Shown here piece by piece: positions 17,706 to 26,155 of a DNA stretch of 44,002 nt (positions within the stretch are counted from its first letter, which is position 1; every line of letters begins with the position of its first letter). The notes beneath the pieces were generated by a model. That model had not been told where the DNA came from, ran no database searches, and was given only the letters and a program-made list of their open reading frames with translations. The position numbers and the translations under genes are program-made. This DNA is from Microtetraspora glauca (GTDB lineage Bacteria > Actinomycetota > Actinomycetes > Streptomycetales > Streptomycetaceae): positions 1 through 44,002 of the forward strand of contig JOFO01000047.1 of the NCBI GenBank assembly GCA_000721275.1, written 5' to 3'.

Positions 17706-19142
17706 GTGACCACCGAGCTGCGCCGGCTGCGCAACTACATCGACGGGGAGTTCCGCGACGCGGCCGACGGCCGCACCATCGAGGTGATCAACCCGGTCAC
17801 CGGCGAGGCGTACGCGACCTCCCCGCTCTCCGGCCAGGCCGACGTCGACGCCGCCATGGAGGCCGCCGCGGCCGCCTTCCCCGCCTGGCGCGACACCACG
17901 CCCGCCGAGCGCCAGAAGGTGCTCCTCAAGATCGCCGACGCCTTCGAGGAGCGCGCCGAGGAGCTCATCGCCGCCGAGGTCGAGAACACCGGCAAGCCGG
18001 TCGCCCTCACCGCGAGCGACGAGATCCCGCCGATGGTGGACCAGATCCGCTTCTTCGCGGGTGCCGCCCGGCTGCTCGAAGGCCGCTCGGCCGGCGAGTA
18101 CATGGAGGGCATGACCTCGATCATCCGCCGCGAGCCGGTCGGCGTCTGCGCGCAGGTCGCGCCGTGGAACTACCCGATGATGATGGCCGTGTGGAAGTTC
18201 GCCCCGGCCCTCGCCGCGGGCAACACGGTCGTCCTCAAGCCCTCGGACACCACCCCGGCGTCCACGGTCCTGATGGCCGAGATCATCGGCTCGATCGTCC
18301 CCAAGGGCGTCTTCAACGTCATCTGCGGCGACCGCGAGACCGGCCGCGCCATGGTCGAGCACCCGGTCCCGGCGATGGCCTCCATCACCGGCTCCGTCCG
18401 CGCCGGCATGCAGGTCGCCGAGTCGGCGGCCAAGGACGTCAAGCGCGTCCACCTGGAGCTGGGCGGCAAGGCCCCCGTCGTGGTCTTCGAGGACACCGAC
18501 ATCGACAAGGCCGTCGAGGACATCTCCGTCGCCGGCTTCTTCAACGCCGGCCAGGACTGCACGGCCGCCACCCGCGTGCTCGTCCACGAGTCCATCCACG
18601 ACGAGTTCGTCGCCGCCCTCGCCAAGGCCGCCGCCGAGACGAAGACCGGTCAGCCGGACGACGAGGACGTGCTCTACGGCCCGCTGAACAACGCCAACCA
18701 GCTGAAGCAGGTCGCCGGCTTCATCGACCGCCTCCCAGCCCACGCCAAGGTGGAGGCGGGCGGCCACCGCGTCGGCGACAAGGGCTACTTCTACGCCCCG
18801 ACCGTCGTCTCCGGCCTCAAGCAGGACGACGAGATCGTCCAGAACGAGGTCTTCGGCCCGGTCATCACCGTCCAGTCCTTCGCGGACGAGGCCCAGGCCC
18901 TGGAGTACGCGAACGGTGTCGAGTACGCCCTCGCCTCCTCCGTCTGGACCAAGGACCACCAGCGCGCCATGCGCATGTCCCGCTCGCTCGACTTCGGCTG
19001 CGTGTGGATCAACACCCACATCCCGCTGGTCGCCGAGATGCCGCACGGCGGCTTCAAGAAGTCCGGCTACGGCAAGGACCTCTCCGCGTACGGCTTCGAG
19101 GACTACACGCGCATCAAGCACGTGATGACCTCGCTGGGCTGA
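17706..19142 (+). CDS. NAD(P)-dependent aldehyde dehydrogenase (PuuC/aminobutyraldehyde type)
   Basis: This 478-residue enzyme belongs to the ALDH superfamily, branch near gamma-aminobutyraldehyde and betaine aldehyde dehydrogenases. It has the oxyanion Asn in APWNYP, ITGSVRAG for the cofactor, the general base in LELGGKAP (E251) and the catalytic Cys in GQDCTAATR (C285). Within polyamine catabolism it would oxidise 4-aminobutyraldehyde or its gamma-glutamyl form to the acid. The GTG at 17706 follows an excellent AGGAGGGG sequence. It is divergent from the Lrp gene and followed by a hairpin and a PotD-type gene. A second ALDH at 27666 has the same gene order beside it, so the pair looks like an old duplication. 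Confidence 0.92.
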   Translation: MTTELRRLRNYIDGEFRDAADGRTIEVINPVTGEAYATSPLSGQADVDAAMEAAAAAFPAWRDTTPAERQKVLLKIADAFEERAEELIAAEVENTGKPVALTASDEIPPMVDQIRFFAGAARLLEGRSAGEYMEGMTSIIRREPVGVCAQVAPWNYPMMMAVWKFAPALAAGNTVVLKPSDTTPASTVLMAEIIGSIVPKGVFNVICGDRETGRAMVEHPVPAMASITGSVRAGMQVAESAAKDVKRVHLELGGKAPVVVFEDTDIDKAVEDISVAGFFNAGQDCTAATRVLVHESIHDEFVAALAKAAAETKTGQPDDEDVLYGPLNNANQLKQVAGFIDRLPAHAKVEAGGHRVGDKGYFYAPTVVSGLKQDDEIVQNEVFGPVITVQSFADEAQALEYANGVEYALASSVWTKDHQRAMRMSRSLDFGCVWINTHIPLVAEMPHGGFKKSGYGKDLSAYGFEDYTRIKHVMTSLG

Positions 19143-19162
19143 ACCCCCCGGTAGGCCCGCGT

Positions 19163-19210
19163 ACGGCCCCGGCACCGCCGATCCGATGATCGACAAGGTG
19201 TCGGGGCCGT
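19163..19210 (+). terminator. Hairpin between the aldehyde dehydrogenase and PotD-type genes
   Basis: ACGGCCCCGGCACC (19163-19176) pairs with GGTGTCGGGGCCGT (19197-19210) with one wobble; the loop is 20 bases. It starts 21 bases after the dehydrogenase stop. The right arm covers a GTG at 19209 that could be mistaken for the next gene's start. It should reduce read-through into the orphan PotD gene. Confidence 0.65.
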
Positions 19211-19271
19211 GCCGTCCCGCTCGACGGAGCGTCCATTGCGGGGTCCCGGCGGCGGGCGCGAAGCTGCGCGG

Positions 19272-20459
19272 GTGAGAGCGATAGCCAGGAACCCCCTTCC
19301 GCGCCGGTCCCTCCTCCGCGGCCTCGGCGCCGCCGGAGCCGGCGGCCTGCTCGCCGCCTGCGGCGTGAAGCCCGCCTACGTCGCCGAGGGCGACCGGGCC
19401 GGCCGCGACCTGTCCGACCGCGAGCGCAGCGTCACCTTCGCCAACTGGCCGCTCTACATCGACACCGACGACGACGATCCGCAGCGGCGGCCCACGCTCG
19501 ACGCCTTCCGGAAGCGCACCGGGATCTCCGTCCGCTACACCGAGGAGATCAACGACAACGACGAGTTCTTCGGCAAGGTCGGCCCCGCCCTCATGAACGG
19601 CCAGGCCACCGACCGCGACCTCATCGTCGTCAGCGACTGGATGGCCGCCCGCTTCGTCCGCCTCGGCTGGGTCCAGAGGATGGACCGCGCCGCCCAGCCG
19701 CACGTCGCCGGCCGGCTCGACCCCCAGCTGCTCCGCCCCGCCTTCGACCCCGGCCGGCTCCACGCCGTGCCCTGGCAGTCCGGCATCACCGGCATCGCCT
19801 ACAACCGGCGTGCGCTCGGCCGGGAAATCCGCTCCACCCGCCAGCTGTGGGACGCCGACCTGCGCGGCAAGGTGACGCTGCTGTCCGGCCTCGACGAGTC
19901 GATCGCCCTGCTCATGCGGGGCAACGGCGCCGACATCACCCGCTGGACGCAGGACGACTTCGGCGCCGTGTGCGACCAGGTCGAGAAGCTGGTGCGGGAG
20001 AAGCACATCCGCCGCTTCACCGGCAACGACTACATCAAGGACCTGTCGAGCGGCGACGTGCTGGCCTGCCAGGCGTACTCCGGCGACGTCATCCAGCTCC
20101 AGGCCGACAACCCCGACATCGCGTTCGTCGTCCCCGAGGAGGGCGGCGAGCTGTGGGCCGAGTCGCTGATGATCCCCAACCTCGCGCGCCACAAGGCCAA
20201 TGCCGAGAAGCTGGTCGACTACTACTACGAGCCCGAGGTGGCCGCCGAACTCGCCGCCTGGGTCAACTACGTCTGCCCGGTCCCGGCCGCCCAGGCCGTC
20301 CTCGCCGACTCCGGCGACGAGGAACTGGCCGCGCTCGCCGAGGACCCGCTGATCTTCCCCGACCGGGAGATGCGCGGCCGGCTCGCCGTCGCCCGGGACA
20401 TCACCTCGGCCGAACGCCCGGCCATGGCCAAGCGCTGGAACTCCCTCGTGGGCCTGTGA
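19272..20459 (+). CDS. PotD-type polyamine-binding lipoprotein (orphan)
   Basis: The 395-residue protein starts with a twin-arginine-like lipoprotein signal (PRRSLLRGLGAAGAGGLLAAC) of the kind Streptomyces uses for exported binding proteins. The spermidine/putrescine-binding fold follows: FANWPLYIDTDDDD, GISVRYTEEINDNDEFFGKV, DLIVVSDWMAARFVRLGW, RRFTGNDYIKDLSSGDVLACQAYSGD and QADNPDIAFVVPEEGG (pieces of the PotD/PotF family). I use GTG 19272, which leaves the signal at the N terminus; GTG 19209 lies in a hairpin arm. No permease or ATPase is adjacent, so it may use the PotABC system at 30.5-33.4 kb. It is clearly similar to the PotD at 29230. Confidence 0.87.
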   Translation: MRAIARNPLPRRSLLRGLGAAGAGGLLAACGVKPAYVAEGDRAGRDLSDRERSVTFANWPLYIDTDDDDPQRRPTLDAFRKRTGISVRYTEEINDNDEFFGKVGPALMNGQATDRDLIVVSDWMAARFVRLGWVQRMDRAAQPHVAGRLDPQLLRPAFDPGRLHAVPWQSGITGIAYNRRALGREIRSTRQLWDADLRGKVTLLSGLDESIALLMRGNGADITRWTQDDFGAVCDQVEKLVREKHIRRFTGNDYIKDLSSGDVLACQAYSGDVIQLQADNPDIAFVVPEEGGELWAESLMIPNLARHKANAEKLVDYYYEPEVAAELAAWVNYVCPVPAAQAVLADSGDEELAALAEDPLIFPDREMRGRLAVARDITSAERPAMAKRWNSLVGL

Positions 20460-20516
20460 GCGGAGCGGCCGCCAGGCGCCGGCTCGTCAAGCGGCTGGAG
20501 GCCGCCCGGGGCGGTG

Positions 20517-21686
20517 TCACTCCGACGGCAGTCCGTACGTCGCCAGCATGAGCTCCAGGGCCGTGCGGTTCATCCCCTCGCCCTTCGCGTCCGTCGCGTT
20601 GACGCTGTAGACCAGGGTCCGTTCCCCGTGCCGGGTCGACGCGACGGCCGTGTTGTAGCCCCACCGGCCGCCCGTCTTGCCCCACACCTCGCGCCCGCCC
20701 AGCCGCTTCACCGACAGGCCGGCGGAGTACGCCGCCGGCTCGCCGGACCCGAAGTCGGTCACCTCCGGCAGCGTGAACATCTCCTCCAGCAGCGGACCGC
20801 GCACCACCCGCCCCGCGAACAGGGCCCGGGTGAACCGCTCCAGGTCCGCCGTGGTCGACACCAGGTCGCCGGCCGCCCAGCCGTCCGTGACCCCCCACTC
20901 CGACACGTCCCGCAGCCCCGTGGTCCCGTCCTCCCGCCGCATCAGCTGGTAGCCGTGGTTGTACGACCCCCGGATCACGGTCTCCCGGCCGGGCGCGTAG
21001 GTGTCCCGCAGGCCGAGCGGGCGCAGGATCCGGCGCTCCAGCTGCTCCTCGTACGCGTCGCCCGTCACCCGCTCCACGATCAGCCCGGCGATCGTGTAGC
21101 CGATGTTCAGGTAGTGCTGGCGGGTCCCGGGGCGGAACTCCCGCGCCTTCGCGGTCGCCCGGCGGACCATCTCCTCCGGCTCGTGCACCTCGAAGCGGCG
21201 CTCGTACCACTCCTCCACGGTGCCGCCCGGCAGGCCCGCCGCCGGGATGCCGTGCGTGTGGTTCAGCAGCTGACGGACCGTCACCGTCGCGTAGCGGCCC
21301 GGGATCAGCTCCGGCAGGTACGAGCGGGCGGTGCGGTCCAGGTCGATCCGGCCCTCGGCGGCCAGCTGCAGCACGGTCGACGCCGTGAACACCTTCGTCA
21401 CCGAACCGACCCGGAACCGCCCCGCCGGATCGGCCGGCGCCCCCGACTCCAGGTCCCGCACCCCCGCGCCGCCCGCCCAGCCGCCCTCGGTGCCGCCGAC
21501 CCGGACCAGCGCCGCCGTCGCGTCGGCGCGCGGCAGCCCGGAGATCACCGCCGACAGATCGGGACCCGCCGTCACCGCCGCGGCAGGCGGGACCGGCGCC
21601 GCGACGGCGGGGGAGAGGGCGGACGGACCCGCGGCCACACCCAGGACGAGGGCGGTGGCGAGCAGGGCGCGGGCGGACTTCTTCAT
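20517..21686 (-). CDS. Secreted serine hydrolase, beta-lactamase/D-Ala-D-Ala carboxypeptidase family
   Basis: The 389-residue protein has a cleavable signal peptide (MKKSARALLATALVLGVAAG, likely cut after AVA). A class C beta-lactamase-type fold carries the three active-site motifs: SVTK (SxxK), HYLN (YxN, in RQHYLNIGYTIAGL) and GKTGGRWGYN (KTG). These match the R61 DD-peptidase-like enzymes and esterases of Pfam Beta-lactamase. Peptide cross-link trimming in the wall or hydrolysis of another ester/amide are both open. The ATG at 21686 has GGGAG six bases upstream, preferred over a TTG two codons earlier. It converges on the PotD-type gene with 57 bases between. Confidence 0.88.
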   Translation of the reverse strand: MKKSARALLATALVLGVAAGPSALSPAVAAPVPPAAAVTAGPDLSAVISGLPRADATAALVRVGGTEGGWAGGAGVRDLESGAPADPAGRFRVGSVTKVFTASTVLQLAAEGRIDLDRTARSYLPELIPGRYATVTVRQLLNHTHGIPAAGLPGGTVEEWYERRFEVHEPEEMVRRATAKAREFRPGTRQHYLNIGYTIAGLIVERVTGDAYEEQLERRILRPLGLRDTYAPGRETVIRGSYNHGYQLMRREDGTTGLRDVSEWGVTDGWAAGDLVSTTADLERFTRALFAGRVVRGPLLEEMFTLPEVTDFGSGEPAAYSAGLSVKRLGGREVWGKTGGRWGYNTAVASTRHGERTLVYSVNATDAKGEGMNRTALELMLATYGLPSE

Positions 21687-21807
21687 GGTCAACTCCCGTG
21701 GGACGAGCCGTTGTTCTCGACGGCTCCATCCTGCTGAGCGGCGGCGGCCGGCGGATCGCCCGCACCGGCGGACCCGCCCCGCCCGCCCCTCGCCGGAGCG
21801 GGGGAGG

Positions 21808-22491
21808 TCAGCCGCCCGCGCCTCCCCCGCGCGGGGGAGGGCCCGGCGTCACCAGGCCCGTCTCGTACGCGCAGATCACCGCCTGGATCCGGTCCCGCAG
21901 CCCCAGCTTCGCCAGCACGTTGCCCACATGGGTCTTCACCGTGTGCTCCGACACCACCAGCTCCGCCGCGATCTCCGCGTTCGACAGGCCCCGCGCGAGC
22001 AGCAGCAGCGTCTCCCGCTCCCGGCCCGTCAGCACGTCCAGCCGCGGGTCCGGCGCCGCAGGCCGGCGCGGGCCGCCCGCCGTGTACTGCTCCACCAGCC
22101 GCCGGGCCACCGACGGCGCGAGCAGCGAGTCGCCCGCCGCCACCACCCGGACCGCGTGCACCAGGTCGTCCCGGCGCACGTCCTTCAGCAGGAAGCCGCT
22201 CGCCCCCGCGTGCAGCGCCTCGTACACGTACGCGTCCGAGTCGAAGGTCGTCAGCATCACCGTCCGGCAGGCGCTCTCCGCGGTGATCGCCCGGCACGCC
22301 TCGATCCCGTCCAGCCGGGGCATCCGGATGTCGAGCAGCGCCACGTCCGGCCGGTGCCGCCGCACCGCCTCCACCGCCGCCGCCCCGTCGGCCGCCTCGG
22401 CCACCACCTCGATGTCGTCCTGGACGTCGAGGATCAGCGCGAAGCCGCTGCGCACCAGTTCCTGGTCGTCGGCCACCACCACCCGGATCAC
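21808..22491 (-). CDS. NarL/FixJ family response regulator
   Basis: The 227-residue protein has an N-terminal receiver domain with acidic pocket D8/D9, phosphoacceptor D54 (DVALLDIRMP), the Thr in VMLTTFD and the Lys in GFLLKDV. A LuxR-type helix-turn-helix follows (LTGRERETLLLLARGLSNAEIAAELVVSEHTVKTHVGNVLAKL, about residues 148-190). It starts with GTG 22491 and overlaps the kinase stop by four bases (GTGA), so the two-component pair is coupled. The C-terminal tail PPPRGGG is encoded by a perfect 20-base palindrome (21821-21840), which could fold as a 3'-end hairpin. The regulon is unknown. Confidence 0.93.
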   Translation of the reverse strand: MIRVVVADDQELVRSGFALILDVQDDIEVVAEAADGAAAVEAVRRHRPDVALLDIRMPRLDGIEACRAITAESACRTVMLTTFDSDAYVYEALHAGASGFLLKDVRRDDLVHAVRVVAAGDSLLAPSVARRLVEQYTAGGPRRPAAPDPRLDVLTGRERETLLLLARGLSNAEIAAELVVSEHTVKTHVGNVLAKLGLRDRIQAVICAYETGLVTPGPPPRGGGAGG

Positions 22492-23639
22492 CGCGCACCC
22501 CCTTCCGCCGGCGCGGGCACGGGCAGGTCCACCCGCACCTCGAACCCGGTGCCGCCCGGGCCCGGGCCCGCCGTCGCCGTCCCGTCGTGCGCCGCCGCCC
22601 GCTCCCGTATCCCGGCCAGTCCGTGCCCGGCGGCGCGCCCTGGGGACGGCCGGGGACCCCGCCCGTCGTCGCGCACCAGGACGGTGACCCGGCCGGGGGA
22701 GCGGTCGACCCGGACCGTGGCGGTACGGGCCCTGGCGTGCCGCACCGTGTTGGTCAGCGCCTCCTGCACGATCCGGTACACCGTCGCCGCGAGCCCCGCA
22801 GGCAGCCCCGCCACCTCCCCCGAGGTCTCGTACCGCACCTCCAGACCGCCGGCCCGCACCCGCTCCAGGAGCGCGGGCAGCTCCTCGGGACCGGGCTGCG
22901 GCGACCGGCCCGCGCCGCCGTCCTCGTCCCGCAGCACCCCCAGCATCCGCCGCAGCTGGTCCATCGCGTCCCGCCCCGTCGCGGAGATCGCCTCGAACGC
23001 CGCCTCCGCCCGCTCCGGCGCCTTCCGCACCGCCACCGGACCCGCCTCCGCCTGCACCACCATCAGGCTCACCGCGTGCGCCAGGATGTCGTGCATCTCG
23101 CGGGCGATCCGCGCCCGCTCCCGGGCCGCCGCCCGCTCCGCCTCCACCGCCTGCGCCCGCTGCCGGGCGTCGGTGAGCCGGCCCGAGACGTAGGCCGCCG
23201 CGAACACGAAGAGCGAGAAGGTCAGTTCGCGCGCCGACCGCGAGTTCAGCCACACCGACACCGGCACCGAGACCAGCATCAGCACCCCCGCCACCGCCCG
23301 CTGCCGGGCCGGCGCGAGCGCCGCGACCGCGTGCAGGCACACCAGCCCCTGGTACGGCAGCGGCTGCCCCGGCCCGTCCACCGCCAGCCGGTACAGCCCG
23401 CTGGTGGCCAGCACCGCGAGCAGCACCGCCATCGGCGCCCGCCGCCGCCACACCAGCGGCAGCACGGTCAGCGTCGTCAGCCCGTACGCCTCCCAGGTCG
23501 CCGGCGGCAGCTCCGGCCCGCGCGGCACCACGAACGGCATCGTCACCGCCGCCTGCACCAGCAGCGCCAGCCCCGCGTCCACCGCCGCCGGATGCGCGGC
23601 GCCCCACTCGCGGGCCTGCGCCACCCCCCGTATCCGCAT
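22488..23639 (-). CDS. NarL-family sensor histidine kinase
   Basis: The 383-residue kinase has about five N-terminal membrane helices (PLVWRRRAPMAVLLAVLATS, AVAGVLMLVSVPVSVWL, FSLFVFAAAYVSG), then a HisKA_3 dimerisation domain with phosphoacceptor H183 (REMHDILAHAVS). A compact ATPase domain follows: N-box VQEALTNTVRHA, G1 VRDDGRG and G2 GHGLAGIRERAAAH. There is no large extracellular sensor, as in cell-envelope-sensing Streptomyces kinases of this class. The ATG at 23639 shares a base with the stop of the methyltransferase gene (TAATG). The signal is not apparent from sequence; the membrane helices themselves may sense it. Confidence 0.92.
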   Translation of the reverse strand: MRIRGVAQAREWGAAHPAAVDAGLALLVQAAVTMPFVVPRGPELPPATWEAYGLTTLTVLPLVWRRRAPMAVLLAVLATSGLYRLAVDGPGQPLPYQGLVCLHAVAALAPARQRAVAGVLMLVSVPVSVWLNSRSARELTFSLFVFAAAYVSGRLTDARQRAQAVEAERAAARERARIAREMHDILAHAVSLMVVQAEAGPVAVRKAPERAEAAFEAISATGRDAMDQLRRMLGVLRDEDGGAGRSPQPGPEELPALLERVRAGGLEVRYETSGEVAGLPAGLAATVYRIVQEALTNTVRHARARTATVRVDRSPGRVTVLVRDDGRGPRPSPGRAAGHGLAGIRERAAAHDGTATAGPGPGGTGFEVRVDLPVPAPAEGGAR

Positions 23640-24415
23640 TACGGCTTGCGGCCCACCGCGCCGAACTGGGCCACCACGGCGGCGTCCGGAGCGCCCCAGC
23701 GGGCACACGAGACGACACCCGGCTCCAGCAGCTCCAGGCCGTCGAAGAAGGACGCGAACTCCTCGCGGGTGCGGGCGGTGATCGGCGGGGTGGCGTTCTC
23801 GTTCCAGAACGCCATCGCCGCCTCGTTGCCCTCGCCGCCCAGCTCCGGGTCGAGCGTCGGATGGGTGACCACCAGGTGGCTGCCGGAGGGCACCGCCGCC
23901 ATCAGGGTGCGGACGATCGACCGGGCCTCGTCCGTGTCCAGCACGAAGTTGAGCAGACCGAGCATCAGCACCGCCACCGGCCGGGACAGGTCCAGGACCT
24001 CGCCGGCCGCCGCCACGATCTTCTCCGGCTCGTGCGCGTCCGCGTCGACGTACTCGGTGACGCCCTCGGGGGAGCTGGTCAGCAGCGCCCGGGCGTGGGT
24101 GAGGACGATCGGGTCGTTGTCGACGTAGACGATCCGGGCGTCCGGCACGACCCGCTGCGCCACCTCGTGGGTGTTGTCGGCGGTCGGCAGGCCGGTGCCG
24201 ATGTCGAGGAACTGGTGGGTCCCCCCGGCGGCCAGCCGGGTCACCACCCGGCCGAGGAACGCCCGGTCCGCGCGGGCCACTTCGCCGATGCTCGGGTGGA
24301 ACGAGACGACCTGGTCGCCGACGGCGCGGTCGACGGGATAGTTGTCCTTGCCGCCCAGCCAGTAGTTCCACACCCGGGCGTTGTGGGCGATGTCGGTCCG
24401 GATCCGGTCGTTCAT
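23639..24415 (-). CDS. SAM-dependent methyltransferase of the DUF574 (PF04672) type
   Basis: The 258-residue protein has the N-terminal signature of the actinobacterial DUF574 family (ARVWNYWLGGKDNYPVDRAVGD). A class I SAM-binding Rossmann core follows: FLDIGTGLPTADNTHEVAQ, RIVYVDNDPIVLTHARALL, YVDADAHEPEKI and VAVLMLGLLNFVLD. Streptomyces genomes carry dozens of these with no assigned substrates, and I cannot name one. Here it is between a glycerophosphodiester phosphodiesterase gene and a two-component system, sharing single bases with both (TGATG and TAATG), so it is made from the same transcript. That fixed coupling is the main clue to function. Confidence 0.88.
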   Translation of the reverse strand: MNDRIRTDIAHNARVWNYWLGGKDNYPVDRAVGDQVVSFHPSIGEVARADRAFLGRVVTRLAAGGTHQFLDIGTGLPTADNTHEVAQRVVPDARIVYVDNDPIVLTHARALLTSSPEGVTEYVDADAHEPEKIVAAAGEVLDLSRPVAVLMLGLLNFVLDTDEARSIVRTLMAAVPSGSHLVVTHPTLDPELGGEGNEAAMAFWNENATPPITARTREEFASFFDGLELLEPGVVSCARWGAPDAAVVAQFGAVGRKP

Positions 24416-25101
24416 CAGGGAGCCTTTCGCAGGACGGCGGCGAGGACGTCGACCCGGTTGGTGGTGATCGAGTCGACCCCGTTCGCGATCAGCCTACGCA
24501 TGGTCCTGCGGGTGTCCGGCGTCCAGGCCGAGACGAGCAGCCCGTCCCGGTGCACCCGCTCGGCCAGCGCCGACCCCACCAGGCCGAAACGGTAGTTGAG
24601 CCACTTCGGGCGGACCGCGTCGAGCAGCACCTTGCGGGGCGGGGCCAGCGACGTCCAGGTGAGCGCGATCTCCGCGTGCGGGTCGGCCGCCCGCACCTGG
24701 AGCATCGCGACCGCGCCCGCGCAGTAGAAGACGCGCTCGCCGGCGCCGGCCTCGCGGACCGCGCCGACGATCTTCCGGACCGACGCCTCGTTCCCGCCCG
24801 GCAGGTCCAGCATCAGCCGGCGCTCCCCGGCGGCCCGGAGCGCGTCGCGGAGCGTCGGCACCCCGCCGCCGGTGAGGGTCCGCACCTCGGCGTGGGTGAG
24901 CGAGGAGAGCCGCCGGTCGTGGCCCCACAGGCGCTTCAGGGTGTCGTCGTGGAGCAGGACGGGCACCTCGTCCTTCGTGAGCCGGACGTCGACCTCGACC
25001 GCGTCCGCACCCCGCTCGAAGGCGGAGCCGATCGAGGCGAGGGTGTTCTCCCGGGCGCGGTACGGGTCGCCGCGGTGGCCTACGACAGTGACAGATCGCA
25101 T
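24415..25101 (-). CDS. Glycerophosphodiester phosphodiesterase family protein
   Basis: The 228-residue protein has the GDPD TIM-barrel signature: VVGHRGDPYRARENTLAS (H9 and E18-N19), a metal-binding EVDVRLTKDEVPVLLHDDTLKR region, and SAWTPDTRRTMRRLIANGVDSITTNRVD near the end. Such enzymes hydrolyse glycerophosphodiesters to glycerol-3-phosphate and an alcohol, salvaging phospholipid headgroups. No signal peptide is seen, so it is probably cytoplasmic. I use ATG 25101; an in-frame ATG at 25110 is equally possible. It follows the deaminase gene by about 20 bases and overlaps the methyltransferase gene by one base. Confidence 0.88.
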   Translation of the reverse strand: MRSVTVVGHRGDPYRARENTLASIGSAFERGADAVEVDVRLTKDEVPVLLHDDTLKRLWGHDRRLSSLTHAEVRTLTGGGVPTLRDALRAAGERRLMLDLPGGNEASVRKIVGAVREAGAGERVFYCAGAVAMLQVRAADPHAEIALTWTSLAPPRKVLLDAVRPKWLNYRFGLVGSALAERVHRDGLLVSAWTPDTRRTMRRLIANGVDSITTNRVDVLAAVLRKAP

Positions 25102-25123
25102 GGGGCCCATTCTTCGCCGGGGC

Positions 25124-26155
25124 TCAGCGCGCCAGCCAGTCCTCCGTGTACGTGTCGATCTCGGCGGCCAGCCGCCGCTTGCCGGCCGGGTCCAGGAAGG
25201 ACGCCTCGACGGCGTTCTTCGCGAGGGCCGCGAGCCCCCGCTCGTCGAGGCCGAGGAGGCGGGCGGCGACGGCGTACTCGGTGTTGAGGTCGGTGCCGAA
25301 CATCGGCGGGTCGTCGCTGTTGACGGTGACCAGCACGCCCGCGTCGGCCATGGCGCGGATCGGGTGCTCGTCCAGGGTGGCCACCGCCCGGGTCGCGATG
25401 TTGGAGGTCGGGCAGACCTCCAGCGCGATCCGGTGCTCCGCCAGGTACGCCAGCAGCTCCGGGTCCTGGACGGAGCTGGTGCCGTGGCCGACGCGCTCGG
25501 CACCCAGGTCGCGGATCGCGTCCCAGACGGTCTGCGGGCCGGTCGTCTCGCCGGCGTGCGGCACCGAGTGCAGCCCGGCCGCCCGGGCCCGGTCGAAGTA
25601 CGGCTTGAACTGCGGGCGCGGCACCCCGATCTCCGGGCCGCCGAGACCGAACGAGACCAGGCCCTCGGGGCGGACGCCGTCCGCGGTGGCGAGCCGCGCG
25701 GTCTCCTCGGCGGCCTCCAGGCCGGCCTCGCCGGGGATGTCGAAGCACCAGCGCAGCACGGTGCCGAACTCGGCCTCCGCCGCCTTGCGGGCGTCCTCGA
25801 TCGCCGCCATGAACGCCCGCTCGTCGATGCCGCGGCGGGTGGACGAGTACGGGGTGACGGTCAGCTCCGCGTAGCGGATGTTCTGCCGGGCCATGTCCCG
25901 GGCGATCTCGAAGGTCAGCAGCCGGACGTCCTCCGGGGTGCGCACCAGGTCCACGACGGACAGGTACACGTCGATGAAGTGCGCGAAGTCGGTGAAGGTG
26001 AAGTAGTCGGCCAGCGCCTCCGGGTCCGTGGGGACCTTGGAGTCCGGATGCCGGGCGGCCAGCTCGGAGACGATCCGGGGGGAGGCGGAGCCCACGTGGT
26101 GGACGTGCAGCTCCGCCTTGGGCAGGCCCGCGATGAAGGGGTGGAGGTCGGTCAT
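25124..26155 (-). CDS. Adenosine deaminase family protein; possibly aminodeoxyfutalosine deaminase
   Basis: The 343-residue TIM-barrel deaminase has zinc ligands in HVH (H17, H19), the HAGET motif, VGHGTS and the NSDDPPMFGTDLNTEY block. Canonical adenosine deaminases read HxHLEG after the first metal motif; here it is HHVGSASP, a clear difference near the substrate pocket. From memory, Streptomyces orthologues of this type (SAV2595, SCO5662) deaminate 6-aminodeoxyfutalosine in the futalosine route to menaquinone. I treat that as likely but unverified; plain adenosine deamination is the alternative. No Shine-Dalgarno is visible before the ATG at 26155, and a TACGAT lies six bases upstream, so the mRNA may be leaderless. 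Confidence 0.85.
   Translation of the reverse strand: MTDLHPFIAGLPKAELHVHHVGSASPRIVSELAARHPDSKVPTDPEALADYFTFTDFAHFIDVYLSVVDLVRTPEDVRLLTFEIARDMARQNIRYAELTVTPYSSTRRGIDERAFMAAIEDARKAAEAEFGTVLRWCFDIPGEAGLEAAEETARLATADGVRPEGLVSFGLGGPEIGVPRPQFKPYFDRARAAGLHSVPHAGETTGPQTVWDAIRDLGAERVGHGTSSVQDPELLAYLAEHRIALEVCPTSNIATRAVATLDEHPIRAMADAGVLVTVNSDDPPMFGTDLNTEYAVAARLLGLDERGLAALAKNAVEASFLDPAGKRRLAAEIDTYTEDWLAR

Noticed and set aside
17538..20192. Minus-strand open frame of about 880 codons opposite the aldehyde dehydrogenase and PotD genes
   Set aside because: Composition is the complement of two clear genes and it lacks domains; frames of this length are expected by chance at high GC.
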